Source: Adiantum capillus-veneris
Lineage: Eukaryota; Streptophyta; Polypodiopsida; Polypodiales; Pteridaceae
Direction of reading: 5' to 3'
Assembly (NCBI GenBank): GCA_014529385.2
Contig: CM043965.1
Location: 67,821,690-67,885,689, forward strand
Length of the DNA stretch: 64,000 nucleotides
A program made the translations under genes and the position numbers. The notes under the pieces were generated by a model that saw nothing but the letters and a program-made list of their open reading frames with translations, did no database searches and was not told where the DNA came from. Below are positions 43,368 through 53,678 of the stretch, one piece after another. Within the stretch, counting starts at the first letter, position 1. Every line of letters begins with the position of its first letter.

Positions 43368-44115
43368 TGTTAGGAAATATGATGTAGCTAAATAGATATT
43401 TGAGTAGATTACTTAATGGAGAGAGATAGATTTCACACACAAGAGATTATAGAGTAGAGAGAGAGAGAGAGTACACACGATATAGGTGGTTCACCCAATG
43501 TGGGCTACGTCCACGGGAAAGCAGCCACTCAATGGCTTTAGTACTTCAAAACAAGGAGTAGTTTACAAAGGGATTATACCCTTAATAGAGCTCCCGCCTT
43601 GCTTCACTCTCACCACCTCACACTCACCTTGTTGCATCAACTTCACACACTATGAATGTGTGTAGAAATGGCCTCCTTTTATAGGCCAAAAGGGCTGCCC
43701 TCTCTCATGAGAGGCAGCCATGTGTAGCCGCCCTTGTGTAGATAAGTCCAAATCGGACCCTCCAATCTGCCCATGTGTGGCCGTCCTTGAGAAGACAAGT
43801 CCGCTTTTGAATTCGACCACCGGCCACCGGCCATTGACTACTGGCCAACCGGCCAACCGATCGATCGTTTTCTAACCACTTTCCGGCCGCCGTCCGGCCA
43901 TAATATTCTAGCGAAAAGGAATTTTCCGATGAAGCCAATCTCGAACTTTGCTCAAGATTGGCCGTGAAAATTTTGGTTTCCGGCGAGTGATTTTATTTTT
44001 CGGCGAGTTATTTTTCTTCATGCACGATGGCTTCTCCTCATAATGGGGACCCTTACAAATGTGCGTTTTTTACCACAAAAAATTACAAGGGGTAAATTAG
44101 GCTCCATACTTAACA
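43368..44115 (-). repeat. 3' LTR of the split copia element
   Basis: Ends are TGTTAGGAAAT and CTTAACA on the plus strand. It contains a TATA box on the minus strand (43675-43685) and a ccggcca-type minisatellite (43817-43890). It is 748 bp against 707 in the partner; most of the difference is one block of about 40 bp at about 43920-43975. Confidence 0.93.
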
Positions 44116-44116
44116 A

Positions 44117-44126
44117 TCTCCCACTT
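44117..44126 (-). other. Copia polypurine tract
   Basis: AAGTGGGAGA on the minus strand directly precedes the LTR start at 44115. Confidence 0.85.
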
Positions 44127-44211
44127 GGAGACTGATCTCCAAACCAAACCTGTGACTGCTTTCCATCATGACTTCTTATCCTTGAACGACGATTGAAGAT
44201 GAGCAAAAGCT

Positions 44212-44936
44212 CTACTTCTCCTTGTTGACCACCTTTGTAAACATGTCTGCAGGATTTTCACTTGTATGCACCTTTCCTAGCTTTAGTTGTCCCTCTTCCA
44301 AAAGAGTGTGTATGAAGTGATATATCACCTCAATGTACTTTGTCCTTGAATGAAAGGCTGAGTTCTTCACAAGATGGATAGCACTTTGGCTATCACTTAC
44401 AAGACACAATTGTCTTGTTTTGAATCCAAGCTCTTCTAAGAATCTGTGAAGCCACATAATTTCTTTGCTTGTCTCCGTCATTGCTACATACTCTGCTTTC
44501 GTGGTAGAAAGTGGGACCACTTTATGCAGCTTTGAAGCCCAACTTACTACTGTGCCTCCAACCGTGAAGACATAGCCCGCAGTGCTCCTTCGAGTATCTT
44601 TGTCACCTGCCATATCTGCATTAGCATACCCTTGAAGAAAATATCAGTTCCTCTAAAATACAAAGCATTTGTTGTAGTCCCTTTTAGATACCTAAGTATC
44701 CACTTCACAGCATGCCAATGCTCTTTACCTGGGTTGTCCATGAACCTACTCACAACTCCCACTGCATGTGCAATGTCTGACCTTGTCCAGAATATAGCAT
44801 ACATTAGAGAACGTACCGCTGCAGCATATGGAACTTTAGACATATAGGCTATCTCTTCTTGTGTCTTTGAACACATATCCTTGGTTAGTTTAAAGTGACC
44901 AGCCGAAGGTGTAGAAGCTGGTTTTGCATTTTGCAT
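44212..44936 (-). pseudogene. RNase H and RT end, copia element
   Basis: It reads [19 protein letters not shown] and [20 protein letters not shown], then [19 protein letters not shown] and [11 protein letters not shown], a clear copia RNase H with its catalytic residues in AGD, TKAE and SDSQ. The upstream frame 44547-44936 holds YAAAVRSLMYAIFWTRSDIA and GVVSRFMDNPGKEHWHAVKW. A frameshift lies between the two pieces at about 44600. Confidence 0.92.
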
Positions 44937-45645
44937 TGCAAACCTTTCTAGTAACTTCTTGATGTAATCCTCTTGATAGCTTTATTGTCTTCTTCGTCCT
45001 GTCCCTTGATATTTTCATACCAATTATCCTCTTTGCAGCACCTAAATCTTTCATTGAAAAATATTTAGACAGCTCCTCTTTTAGGTCTTTGATGTCCTGC
45101 TTGTTAGCACTTGCAATCCAACATGTCATCAACATACAACATTAGGATGATGAATTTCCCATGTCCCAAATTCTTTGTATAGATGCATTGATCCGAGTTG
45201 CATCTTGTGAATCCATGATCCAACATCCATCGATCAAACTTTAAGTACCATTGTCTTGATGCTTGCTTTAAACCATACAATCTCTTCTTTAATCTGCAAA
45301 CCATTTTCTCCTTACCTTTTACTTCATACCCCTTTGGTTGAATCATGTAGATTTCCTCCTCTAAGTCACCGTGAGGGAATTCCATATTTACATCCATTTG
45401 CTCGAGATTTAGATCATGAGTAGCCACAAGGCTCAAAACAAGACTAATTGAGTTCATTTTAAAAACAGGAGAAAATATTTCATTGAAGTCAATACCTTTC
45501 TTTGAGAAAACCCTTTTACCACAAGTCTAGACTTGTACCTTTTCTTCCCACCTTCTTCTTCCTTCAGCTTGTAAACCCATTTTTTTTGAAGTGCCCACTT
45601 ACCTTTAGGCAACTCAACCAACTCCCATGTTTGGTTGTGATGTAG
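44890..45645 (-). pseudogene. Reverse transcriptase C-terminal two thirds, copia element
   Basis: From 45645 on the minus strand it reads LHHNQTWELVELPKGKWALQ, SRLVVKGFSQRK, then MDVNMEFPHGDLEEEIYMIQ, KRLYGLKQASRQWY and LMLYVDDMLD (YVDD codons at 45125-45136). The active site is intact, but two frameshifts interrupt the domain. The sequence starts abruptly at the junction with element D; the missing N-terminal part is at 60565-60890. Confidence 0.9.
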
Positions 45646-46579
45646 GGTTAGAAGATGGACACACCCCACGGAAACTAACCACTCGGAAGATTATCATTTT
45701 TTGTAATTATTCATTTATTGAGGAAACCCGATTTTTCACCTTGTAAATATTGGGGCTTACAGAAGTTTCCAGATTGTATCCTAGTTTTGATAGTTAGATT
45801 GAGTAGATGGTTGATTTTGGAACTTTAGGGTTTGAGAATTGTAAGGTATTTATACCAATTTTTGACCTTAATGAGAAAACCCTTTTTGTCATTTTTAAAA
45901 ACAAGTTTTGAAGTCTGTGAGTGAGCGTACTGTGTACGAGAGAATGTGAGCTTCATCTTAACGCTACTTGTGCACTGGTGGTCGAAATCGAGTGTGGAGA
46001 AGTGCAACGTGTTGCCCCCGACGAGAGCTACGCGTCGATACCTACATTGTGCGCGTACGGTCCGGTTTTGCGAGCTCCTTCTACGAGATTCATCTGGTGA
46101 TTTGGTGAGCATACGTTGTTCGATTTTGCATTGCAGCATATCCACGTGTTCACATTGAGTAGAGCTACACATTAGGCACTTTAGATTTTGGAAACGAAGA
46201 CCTGCAAATTTCGGCCAGATATCCTACGTGATTTTGCACCAGGTGTTTTGGGTTGGGGTTTTGGTTCATAGACCTTAGGGAGAGCGACCTATTGCTGTTA
46301 TTAGGGTCTCCTTCAAGTTCTATTGTGTTTCGAGATTGTTTGATGGGTGTTCGGCTCTAGACAGCGTTGTAGGAAGTTTCCTCTTATGCACTCTTGAAGG
46401 CTGTGACTTAGACAATTGGTAGAGACCACTGTAGAAATTAGTTAGGAGTCGGTCGAGTGTAGGTTGACACCTTATGCTTGCTTCCACACGCCTGCGGGTC
46501 GATCTTCGTCCCTAGCTGACAAATCTTGTTAGGTGAGTTCTCGCTGTGCTGACGTCCGTCGCGGCGTATCCGTCCAACA
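45641..46579 (+). repeat. 5' LTR of element D (left limit approximate)
   Basis: The right end, CCAACA at 46579, is fixed by the PBS. The left end is at the junction with copia RT, probably TGTAGGGTTAG at 45641, though the last two or three bases could belong to copia. A TATA-like atttatacc lies at about 45849. Length is about 940 bp. Confidence 0.6.
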
Positions 46580-46580
46580 T

Positions 46581-46598
46581 TGGCGCCGTTGTAGGGGA
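46581..46598 (+). other. Primer-binding site of element D (tRNA-Asp type)
   Basis: TGGCGCCGTTGTAGGGGA has two differences from the tRNA-Asp complement and starts two bases after the LTR end. Confidence 0.85.
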
Positions 46599-47119
46599 CG
46601 AAAACCTTAGGTAGGTGACCGAGAGTAGTCCTTGAGCATAGGGATTTTTGGCTTGCCAAGAGTCTCGTTTTACATTTAGATAGGATCAGAGATTGGAGGA
46701 CTCTCTAGGTCTTAGAGGGAGTCTAGGAAGTGTGTATCTGGCCTAGATCCTTCGACTTAGGTAGATTTAGGTAGACTAAGATAGTTTTAGGTAGCAGTTG
46801 AGTTCTTGAGTAGGAGTTGGAGTGGTAGAAGCGGTGAGAGGAGAGCTTGAGAGTCCGGAGAGGCCAGAAAGCAACCAAAACACCATTTCACATGATGAGT
46901 AGGAGTAGAGTAAGTAGGATATCATGATTCAGGATCTAGAGCACTTCATGCATGTATGCTTGCTTGGTAAAGTCATCACAAGTTTGTAAAAGACGCAAAA
47001 AGATGCAAAAGTGTGTTTGAAAGCCTAAGTGAAGTCCAAAAGTTACTGTGAGTGTTTTTGATAGAGCTACAGAGTATCAGGAGCATTTCTGTCAGGAAAA
47101 AAATTAATTTCAAGCCAGG

Positions 47120-48083
47120 AGACATCCTACGCGTAGGATGTCTACATGCTAATCTAGTGAGAATTTTGGGATTTTGAGTTGACCAGTGTGTTCAGAAGGT
47201 GGGGTTTACCCTATTTTCAACTGGAAAGTGGAGATTTGACCATATCTTGATAGGATAAGGCCAGGTAAACTGAAATTGCCAGACATCCTACCCAAATTGT
47301 GCCAAAGCATTATTTTAAGACCAAAACCATATGATGGTTGTATGAGCATGATTTGCCAGGTAAACTGAAATTGCCAGACATCCTACCCAAATTGTGCCAA
47401 AGCATTATTTTAAGACCAAAACCATATGATGGTTGTATGAGCATGATTTGCATGATATATTGAGTGACTGAGAGGGGTTTCATCTCATTTGGGTGAGAAA
47501 ATTGGGTTCAAAGCAGATTTTAGCACTTTTGACTGAAAAAGGCAAGAACAACTAAAATTGGGGACTTTTTGAAATCCAAACCAAAATTTAAGCATACCAC
47601 TGGGTTGCTGACATCAAGGGGAAGCTGTGGGTCAAGTCTGGGGTCAAACAGGCCAAAAAGACATCCTACGCGTAGTATGTCTTCTGTGTGATTTTACACT
47701 CCAAACCAAATTTTGAGCATACCAAAGTGATCAGCAACTCAAGGGGAGCCTGTGTTTTGAATTTGAAGCCATTCTGATGAAAAAGACATCCTACGCGTAG
47801 GATGTCTTAAGCAAGAAATTGAAGCCAGATACTGACTGTAGGCATAGCAAGGTGTTGTATAGCCTGAGGCAAGCCTCCTAGTCAATTTTGGTCCAAATTG
47901 GAGTTGATTAGACTGATCAAGATCAGTAACAGGCTGTCGGAACAGATTTTTGATCCATTGACCAGCTTATAAGAGTCCAAATCAAGAAGTAAAAACAGCT
48001 GTGGACTTAGCACATCAAGGGGAAGCCTTAGTGCAAAAATCCAAGCAAAACAAAGTAGGAGACATCCTACGCGTAGGATGTCT
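47120..48083 (+). repeat. Four 24-bp palindromes in the element D leader
   Basis: Each site is the arm AGACATCCTACG joined directly to its reverse complement CGTAGGATGTCT. Sites are 47120-47143, 47659-47682 (one base changed), 47784-47807 and 48060-48083. Two half-sites, AGACATCCTAC, occur at 47281 and 47376. The surrounding sequence differs from site to site, so the palindromes are better kept than their context. Pairing gives a 12-bp stem with no loop in DNA cruciform form, or a smaller looped hairpin in RNA. Confidence 0.95.
47261..47450 (+). repeat. Identical 95-bp tandem duplication in the D leader
   Basis: 47261-47355 and 47356-47450 are the same base for base, from ccaggtaaactg to gagcatgatttg. 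Each carries one palindrome half-site. Identity suggests a recent event. Confidence 0.95.
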
Positions 48084-48546
48084 ATTGAGTCTTACTGAAG
48101 AGAAAATTTGACTGGGCTTAGACAGTGAGATTCCATTTGGCTTAAGGGTTGCAGAACTTCTTTCAGAAGTGAATTTGGACCTTGTTTGTCCATTTGACGG
48201 AGCAAAGACTGAATTCAGACTTTTGCACGTAAATCGAGCAACATCCGAGGGAAGTACAGTTCCGGAATAGCAAACCTAGTCCAGAACATAAGCAGTGTAT
48301 AAAATACAGTAGTGGTTGAGATTAATTCTCCAGTTATACCAATCATTACTAAAATAACCTCTAGCAGATAAATGCTTTGATTCGATTGCCGAAATTAAAC
48401 GCTTGTGTACAGGTATATTCAACAACAAAGCAAGAAGTTGTGCGGAGACTGATCATTTGCCAGGTGAGTGGTTGGATTTGTGATTAATTGCATTGATAAG
48501 TTTGATGAATTTAATATCAGGAAGATAAATTTTTAGAGACCAGAAG

Positions 48547-49749
48547 GTGGCAGGTGACCAAGGTAGCTTAGTGTCCACCGAGGAGAGTGTAACTCAGGCA
48601 AGGCTAGATCCACTAGCACCGATTATTGAGAAAGGTAGTGATACTGACACTTCGTCAGACAAATCTTTCTTCATGATGGGTAGTCAACAGCCAGGAGGTT
48701 TCACCTATGACGGACCAATGCCAGGAGAAAGCACCTCCCTAAATCCTTTGAATGATTCCAAGCTCACTGTGATCTTCTTAGAGGGAACAAACTCGAGGGG
48801 AGCCCTAGTCTATTCTGACTATCGAGGACACAAGTGCATTTGTATCGAAGAGAGGCGAGCACAGAGATTGAAGATAATTCGAGTCTATGATGATGGAGAT
48901 AGATTTCGAGACAAAAAGGGGAACCACTATCTAATAGTCAGTAACCCTGAAGATTACAACAGATATGGAGATAATGTGGCGAAAGGGAAAATGGTTTTAG
49001 AAGCTCAAGAACCGCCACCAAACATTGATCGGCCCGAAGCTATTTTTATGTATGATAAGAAAACAACCAGGATTCCAACTTATAATGAGAACGTGGGAAT
49101 CTAAAAGCATGAGAGTGAGGATATAGTCGCTTACTTTCGTAGCAAAGAACCATACTTAAACGAATTGAGAAAAGACAAGGTTCTTTACTTATTCTCTTAT
49201 GAAACTGCTCTGGGGAAAGGTATAGTTTTTGTTAATAGATATGGGCGAGAATACCAATGTATTCTCCCAGAGGAGGTAGAAAGGGCAACAGGTCCAGGAG
49301 CATCAACATATGCCCTTGAGGAAGTGCCAAGAGCCACCTACACCCCAAGTCAACAAATCCCTTTTCTGAAGAGTATGACGCTACCTCACATTCCACCCCG
49401 ACCGCAGGCATTCAACAACCAAAACCAACCAGCAAACCAGCCATCATTGGAGGCATGGCTTTGACAGAGTGCTACATTGGAACAAGACTGAAACCGAGAT
49501 GGTTATCAAGCCGCACGAGGGCTAAGGGATTTGCAAGAACCACCACTCTATTCAAGGTATCAAGGAGAGAGTAAGCCAAAGACTCAAGGGTCAACAGAGC
49601 GTGGAGAGCCACCCTTAGAATGAATTCGAAGAGATGAACCATCTCTGGCGAAAACTATTAGAAATTATGGCTTAAGAGCACCACTGGGAGAGGAACCAGC
49701 CTACTACAGAAGACCTGAGGAGGTATATCGATCAGGACGTGGAGATCCA
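48547..49749 (+). pseudogene. First ORF (gag N-terminal region), element D
   Basis: The frame starting at 48547 (MAGDQGSLVSTEESVTQARL by a GTG/ATG-near start) runs 185 codons to a stop at 49102 and continues in the same frame at 49165-49464. It contains YDDGDRFRDKKGNHYLIVSN and VNRYGREYQCILPEEVERA, two similar basic/aromatic blocks about 100 residues apart. I do not recognise the domain. It stays in frame with capsid further on, so it was probably the N-terminal part of one long Gag. Confidence 0.5.
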
Positions 49750-50829
49750 ATGATGAGGTTTGTAGACCATCGTAGAATTAGACCTTCTCAAGTGCAAAAA
49801 TGGATAAACAAGAAATACATAGAAAACAGAGACCCAAGAGATCATGTAGCAGCCTTTGTGCGTGTAATTAGAGCCGAAGAGGTGTTAGACTTCCCTACCC
49901 AATTTGCAGGGTTTGGACTAACCCTAGAGGATGACGCTGCCACTTGGTTTAAATTTGTAGAGCGTAGAGACTTTGAGTCTATGGAGGAAGTGTTTGACAA
50001 ATTTATCGAGGAATTCTCACAAAGGGAGATAGCTCATAATACCGTCTCACAAATCCATAAATTCAAACAGAAGAATGGGGAATCTGTATGAAAGGTAGCC
50101 CTAAGACTAAAAAGATATGTTAAGTTCTGTCTTGTGGAAGAACTGCCAACTCAGTCCAGACTTATGCTTATATTTATCCAAGGACTAAGGAATGCGGATC
50201 TCCAGAAAGACTTACATATGAAGAGGAGCACGACGTTGAATGAATTGACCAAGGAGGCTCTTTACCTTGTGGACAATTGTGCGGTCTACAAAGAGGGAGA
50301 GTTCAAGGACCTTGACGACGACTCATCTTCAAAACAAAGTGGAAGAAAATCTTCTAAGACAGCACCGAAAGGAGAAGTAGCTGTAAACCAAGAGCAGCTT
50401 GTAGATGAAGTGCTAAAAAAGATTAACTTGTACTCTAAACCCCAAGCTAAACAGCCCAAGTTGTGTGCTATTGAACAAAAATGGACAAACCATGGGACCG
50501 AGGAATGTTATTATAACAAGGGATATATGAGAGAGAGACCTTACGCTCCCCAAGCTCCGGTAGCTTCTCCTCAAGTTCCACCGATGCCTAGGTATCAAGC
50601 AGGCAACCTACCAGGACCTGTAGGTGTAGAAAGACTACAACCGGTGTTGGGACAACAACCACCCCTACCAGGATTACGACTAGTCGGTATAAGATACACA
50701 CCAACCGTAACCGAATCAGAGGATAAGGCTTTGGTACCTATGCATACATATTATGAAGATCCCAACGGATATGCAGAAAACTCTGTCTATTATCCACCGG
50801 AATAACCCTCGACACCAGAACCATGGAGC
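49750..50829 (+). pseudogene. Capsid (retrotransposon gag domain), element D
   Basis: Codons 49750-50091 and 50134-50805 are in one frame, separated by a TGA at 50089. The capsid reads DAATWFKFVERRDFESMEEV, FIEEFSQREIAHNTVSQIHK and LPTQSRLMLIFIQGLRNADL. After it comes a Pro/Gln-rich region. A TAA at 50803 is the second in-frame stop. It matches C at 13237-13600. Confidence 0.8.
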
Positions 50830-52416
50830 ATGATAGGAAGTACAGGACCACCAACAGCTGCACAGGCAGCTAGAGAAGGAAGATATAGCTTAGATGAAGG
50901 AACATTGTTGTTCATAGCCAACGGAGGCATGGGCGGACAGAGACATGCATACCAACAAAGAGGAGCTCAAGGAGCACCTCAACAACCCAAGGGACCCTGC
51001 TACAAGTGTGGTGGAGACCATTGGCTAAGAGACTGTCCTCATGATGAAATCATTAGAGTCAACGCATATTGCACCGAGTGTGGAGTTACTCATTTGATTC
51101 CCGATTGCCTTAAAAACCCGAGCAAAGGAGCAAAAACCACCTTGAACATGCTAGAAACAGTACCTTCCAGTGGAGGGTCGGAAAATGAAACAATCATACC
51201 TATTCAGGCGGTAACACGAGCCCAAGCTCAAAGAATGACAAACGAACCCATAGTTGAAGAGCCAAAAACCGATGCCCAAAGTTCAAAAACGAAAAATCAG
51301 AGAAGCACTTGGAAAGCTAGAAAGGCGCATATGAAAGCCAGGAAAGAACGAGAGCAAACAGATCTATCCGAGGAGTTGAAACATACAAAGGATAGATTAG
51401 AGCGGTTAGAGGATCTAGCTAGCTCAAGTTCACACAGCACGGAAACCATAGCACCCAAGGAAATAGCAGAGCCCAAAAGTGCAGGATCAAGAGGATCTGT
51501 ACTGCCAGACAAGGTAAATGAGCAGTTGGATGCGCTTCTAAAAGCTTATGAAGCCAGACTCAAAAAGAACCAAACCCAAGAGCAAAGATGGATGAGTCTG
51601 ACTCATCCATATGCGGAAATAGAAAAACAAAGGTTAGAAATGTGTAAAAAGATGATCGAAACAGCTCAATCATTGATGGAAGACCCACTGGGTAAACCTG
51701 CAAATTTGCATGAAGCACCAGCTCCAACCCCTATCCATCCAACTTTAGAGGAACAAGCAGAAACAAAGGAAAGACTCACTAATGCCTATGAGTCCAGAGG
51801 AGAGCCTATCATAGTGCCAAATACAACAGATGAGGCAAGTGACGGGTTCCAGCCTAAAACATTGATAGAAATGGGTAAGGATTGTAACGGTCTAGATGAT
51901 CTGTGGAAGCAAATCCGTGAGGCCAACGAGGCTAACAGGATGAGTAACCACATGAACAGCAAGAGAAAAGAGAAGAACGTGATCTCACCTCCTATTGAAG
52001 AATTTGAGGCAAGGTCACAAATGAACTTTGAGATACATTCACAAGGGGGAGACCAGGGATCAATTAGTTCGGGGCACAGCCAACCAGACTCGCTGAAAAC
52101 TTTACCTTCTTACCTAGGAGAGTATGAGGCCAAGTCTCAAGTGAGAGCAATCCCATCTCAAAGACTTTCTTCTAACAAAGTGATGGATTCACAAGGATTG
52201 ATTGAGTTATTGTCCACCCCGGTGGCATGCACAGTCACATTAGCAGAACTCCTAAGGTCACGACCAAACATGTGGACCACAGTAGGTAAATGCTTAGAAA
52301 AATTTGGAGTGAAAGACCCCACCTTGAGGCACAGGAAGCAATCAGAGAGTTGGACAGGCCTCAGGCCTCAACTAAACACTAGGCCAGTACCATTAAACAA
52401 GGTTGGAGAGTATTGA
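50830..52416 (+). CDS. Nucleocapsid knuckles and long linker, element D
   Basis: 528 codons are open, in frame with capsid before and PR1 after. Two knuckles, CYKCGGDHWLRDC (50998-51036) and CTECGVTHLIPDC (51070-51108), have three residues between the second Cys and the His instead of four. The linker is Lys/Glu-rich with coiled-coil character around RSTWKARKAHMKARKERE (about 51299-51352) and LLKAYEARLKKNQ. It ends at a TGA (52414-52416) just before PR1. Confidence 0.75.
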   Translation: MIGSTGPPTAAQAAREGRYSLDEGTLLFIANGGMGGQRHAYQQRGAQGAPQQPKGPCYKCGGDHWLRDCPHDEIIRVNAYCTECGVTHLIPDCLKNPSKGAKTTLNMLETVPSSGGSENETIIPIQAVTRAQAQRMTNEPIVEEPKTDAQSSKTKNQRSTWKARKAHMKARKEREQTDLSEELKHTKDRLERLEDLASSSSHSTETIAPKEIAEPKSAGSRGSVLPDKVNEQLDALLKAYEARLKKNQTQEQRWMSLTHPYAEIEKQRLEMCKKMIETAQSLMEDPLGKPANLHEAPAPTPIHPTLEEQAETKERLTNAYESRGEPIIVPNTTDEASDGFQPKTLIEMGKDCNGLDDLWKQIREANEANRMSNHMNSKRKEKNVISPPIEEFEARSQMNFEIHSQGGDQGSISSGHSQPDSLKTLPSYLGEYEAKSQVRAIPSQRLSSNKVMDSQGLIELLSTPVACTVTLAELLRSRPNMWTTVGKCLEKFGVKDPTLRHRKQSESWTGLRPQLNTRPVPLNKVGEY

Positions 52417-53448
52417 GTGGGAGAAGATGGAAACACCACGCTACCAGTAGAATTCCAAGGACTAGTTTCCAAAGCTATTCTTGACAGTGAAGCGGGAGTT
52501 GCTATCGCCACCAAGGAAATCTGGAAAAAATGGGAAAAACCAGCTTTAAGAGCTACCAGAATGAAATTGCAATTGGCAGATGGGTTGATGGAGAAGCCCC
52601 TAGGACTCTTAGAAAAAGTGATTGTCACTTTGTGCAGGATCGAGTATGAGCATACATTTGCGATAGTCGACTTCGACAAAAAGAACAATTATGAGATCAT
52701 CTTGGGAAGACCATTCATGCGACAATTGAAGATGGTCCAAGATTGGGGTTACGACCACATATACCTCAGACATGGCGAGACAACAACTAAAATATACCTG
52801 AAAGACCATAGTTACAAAGATGTGAACCAAACACCTATGGAAGAGTTTGATTCAGCTACAATAGCAGGATCAGAACTCCCAGTATGGTTAGGGCAACAAA
52901 AAGAGCTATGGATGTGCGGAGCTTCACATTGTGGAAGCTTAAGAAGGGAGGAATGCGTCTTAGAAAGAGCAATTGAGAACAAGGAGTATATTCCGGAACC
53001 TTTCCTTGAAGATGCCTTGGAACGTCTAGAATGGGAACACATACTAGCAACATTGGATGTCTGTACCATTACAGATAGTCCAACAACAAAATTTTGCGAT
53101 AAGGATGGCTATGATGTGCTACCCTACTACATGGTAAACATTATACCAAGAGAAGATGAGACGATAGAACTACCAGAAAAAGAAGAGTTTTATAACTCCT
53201 TTGAACATCTGGAAGTAAATGATGATGCAGATAATGAGTGTTCAGAAACCTCAAGTGAGCGTGGAAGGGAAACCGAGAATATCAAGTTTTATGATTTTGC
53301 TAATCAGCACCCTAGACGCCAGGAACGCTATAGAAGGAAACACGTAGGAAACAAAGCGAGAAAGAACCTGATGCCCAGGATAAAAGGTAAAACTCACTAT
53401 TTGATGCTTGTAAAAGCAGAAGATTGTGTAAAAGATCAAATATCATGA
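52417..53448 (+). CDS. First protease (PR1, altered active site DSE) and spacer, element D
   Basis: 343 codons are open, in the same frame as the linker. The active site region is AILDSEAGVAIATKEIW (triplet at 52483-52491), so Glu stands for the invariant Gly, one G-to-A step. MEKPLGLLEKVIVTL and EIILGRPFMRQLKM follow. The C-terminal half (LWMCGASHCGSLRREECVLE, EYIPEPFLED, DKDGYDVLPYYMV) matches the same spacer in C. The Glu would be expected to destroy the dimer active site. Confidence 0.82.
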   Translation: MGEDGNTTLPVEFQGLVSKAILDSEAGVAIATKEIWKKWEKPALRATRMKLQLADGLMEKPLGLLEKVIVTLCRIEYEHTFAIVDFDKKNNYEIILGRPFMRQLKMVQDWGYDHIYLRHGETTTKIYLKDHSYKDVNQTPMEEFDSATIAGSELPVWLGQQKELWMCGASHCGSLRREECVLERAIENKEYIPEPFLEDALERLEWEHILATLDVCTITDSPTTKFCDKDGYDVLPYYMVNIIPREDETIELPEKEEFYNSFEHLEVNDDADNECSETSSERGRETENIKFYDFANQHPRRQERYRRKHVGNKARKNLMPRIKGKTHYLMLVKAEDCVKDQIS

Positions 53449-53678
53449 AGATTCTCAAAAGATCGAAGGGAAAGAACGCGGGAGGAAATAAAACAGGAAC
53501 GAAAAGCTAAAACAGAAACAAATTCACAAAAATCTCAAGAATAAAAAAAAGAAACAACAAAAGACCAAGGACCAAACTGGAGCATAAACAGAAATACCAA
53601 GAACTGAAATGGTCTTTATGTGAGATATGGACTACTGAAGAAGATAGTGATGGTCAAGGGGAGTCAGGAAAGGGAAAC
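53449..53678 (+). other. Non-open junction between gag-protease and pol parts, element D
   Basis: Stops occur in all frames, and the sequence is Lys/Arg/Asn-coding and A-rich. Reading changes frame across it (protease in frame 1, RT start in frame 3). Whether the original element used a shift or a separate start here cannot be told from one copy. Confidence 0.4.

Larger units (their letters stand above)
46599..48546 (+). other. Leader of element D between PBS and gag
   Basis: About 1.95 kb without a useful ORF, built of diverged internal repeats (phrases such as caaaccaaattttgagcata and caaggggaagc recur) and the palindromes described separately. This is comparable in length and layout to the leader of C. 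Confidence 0.7.
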
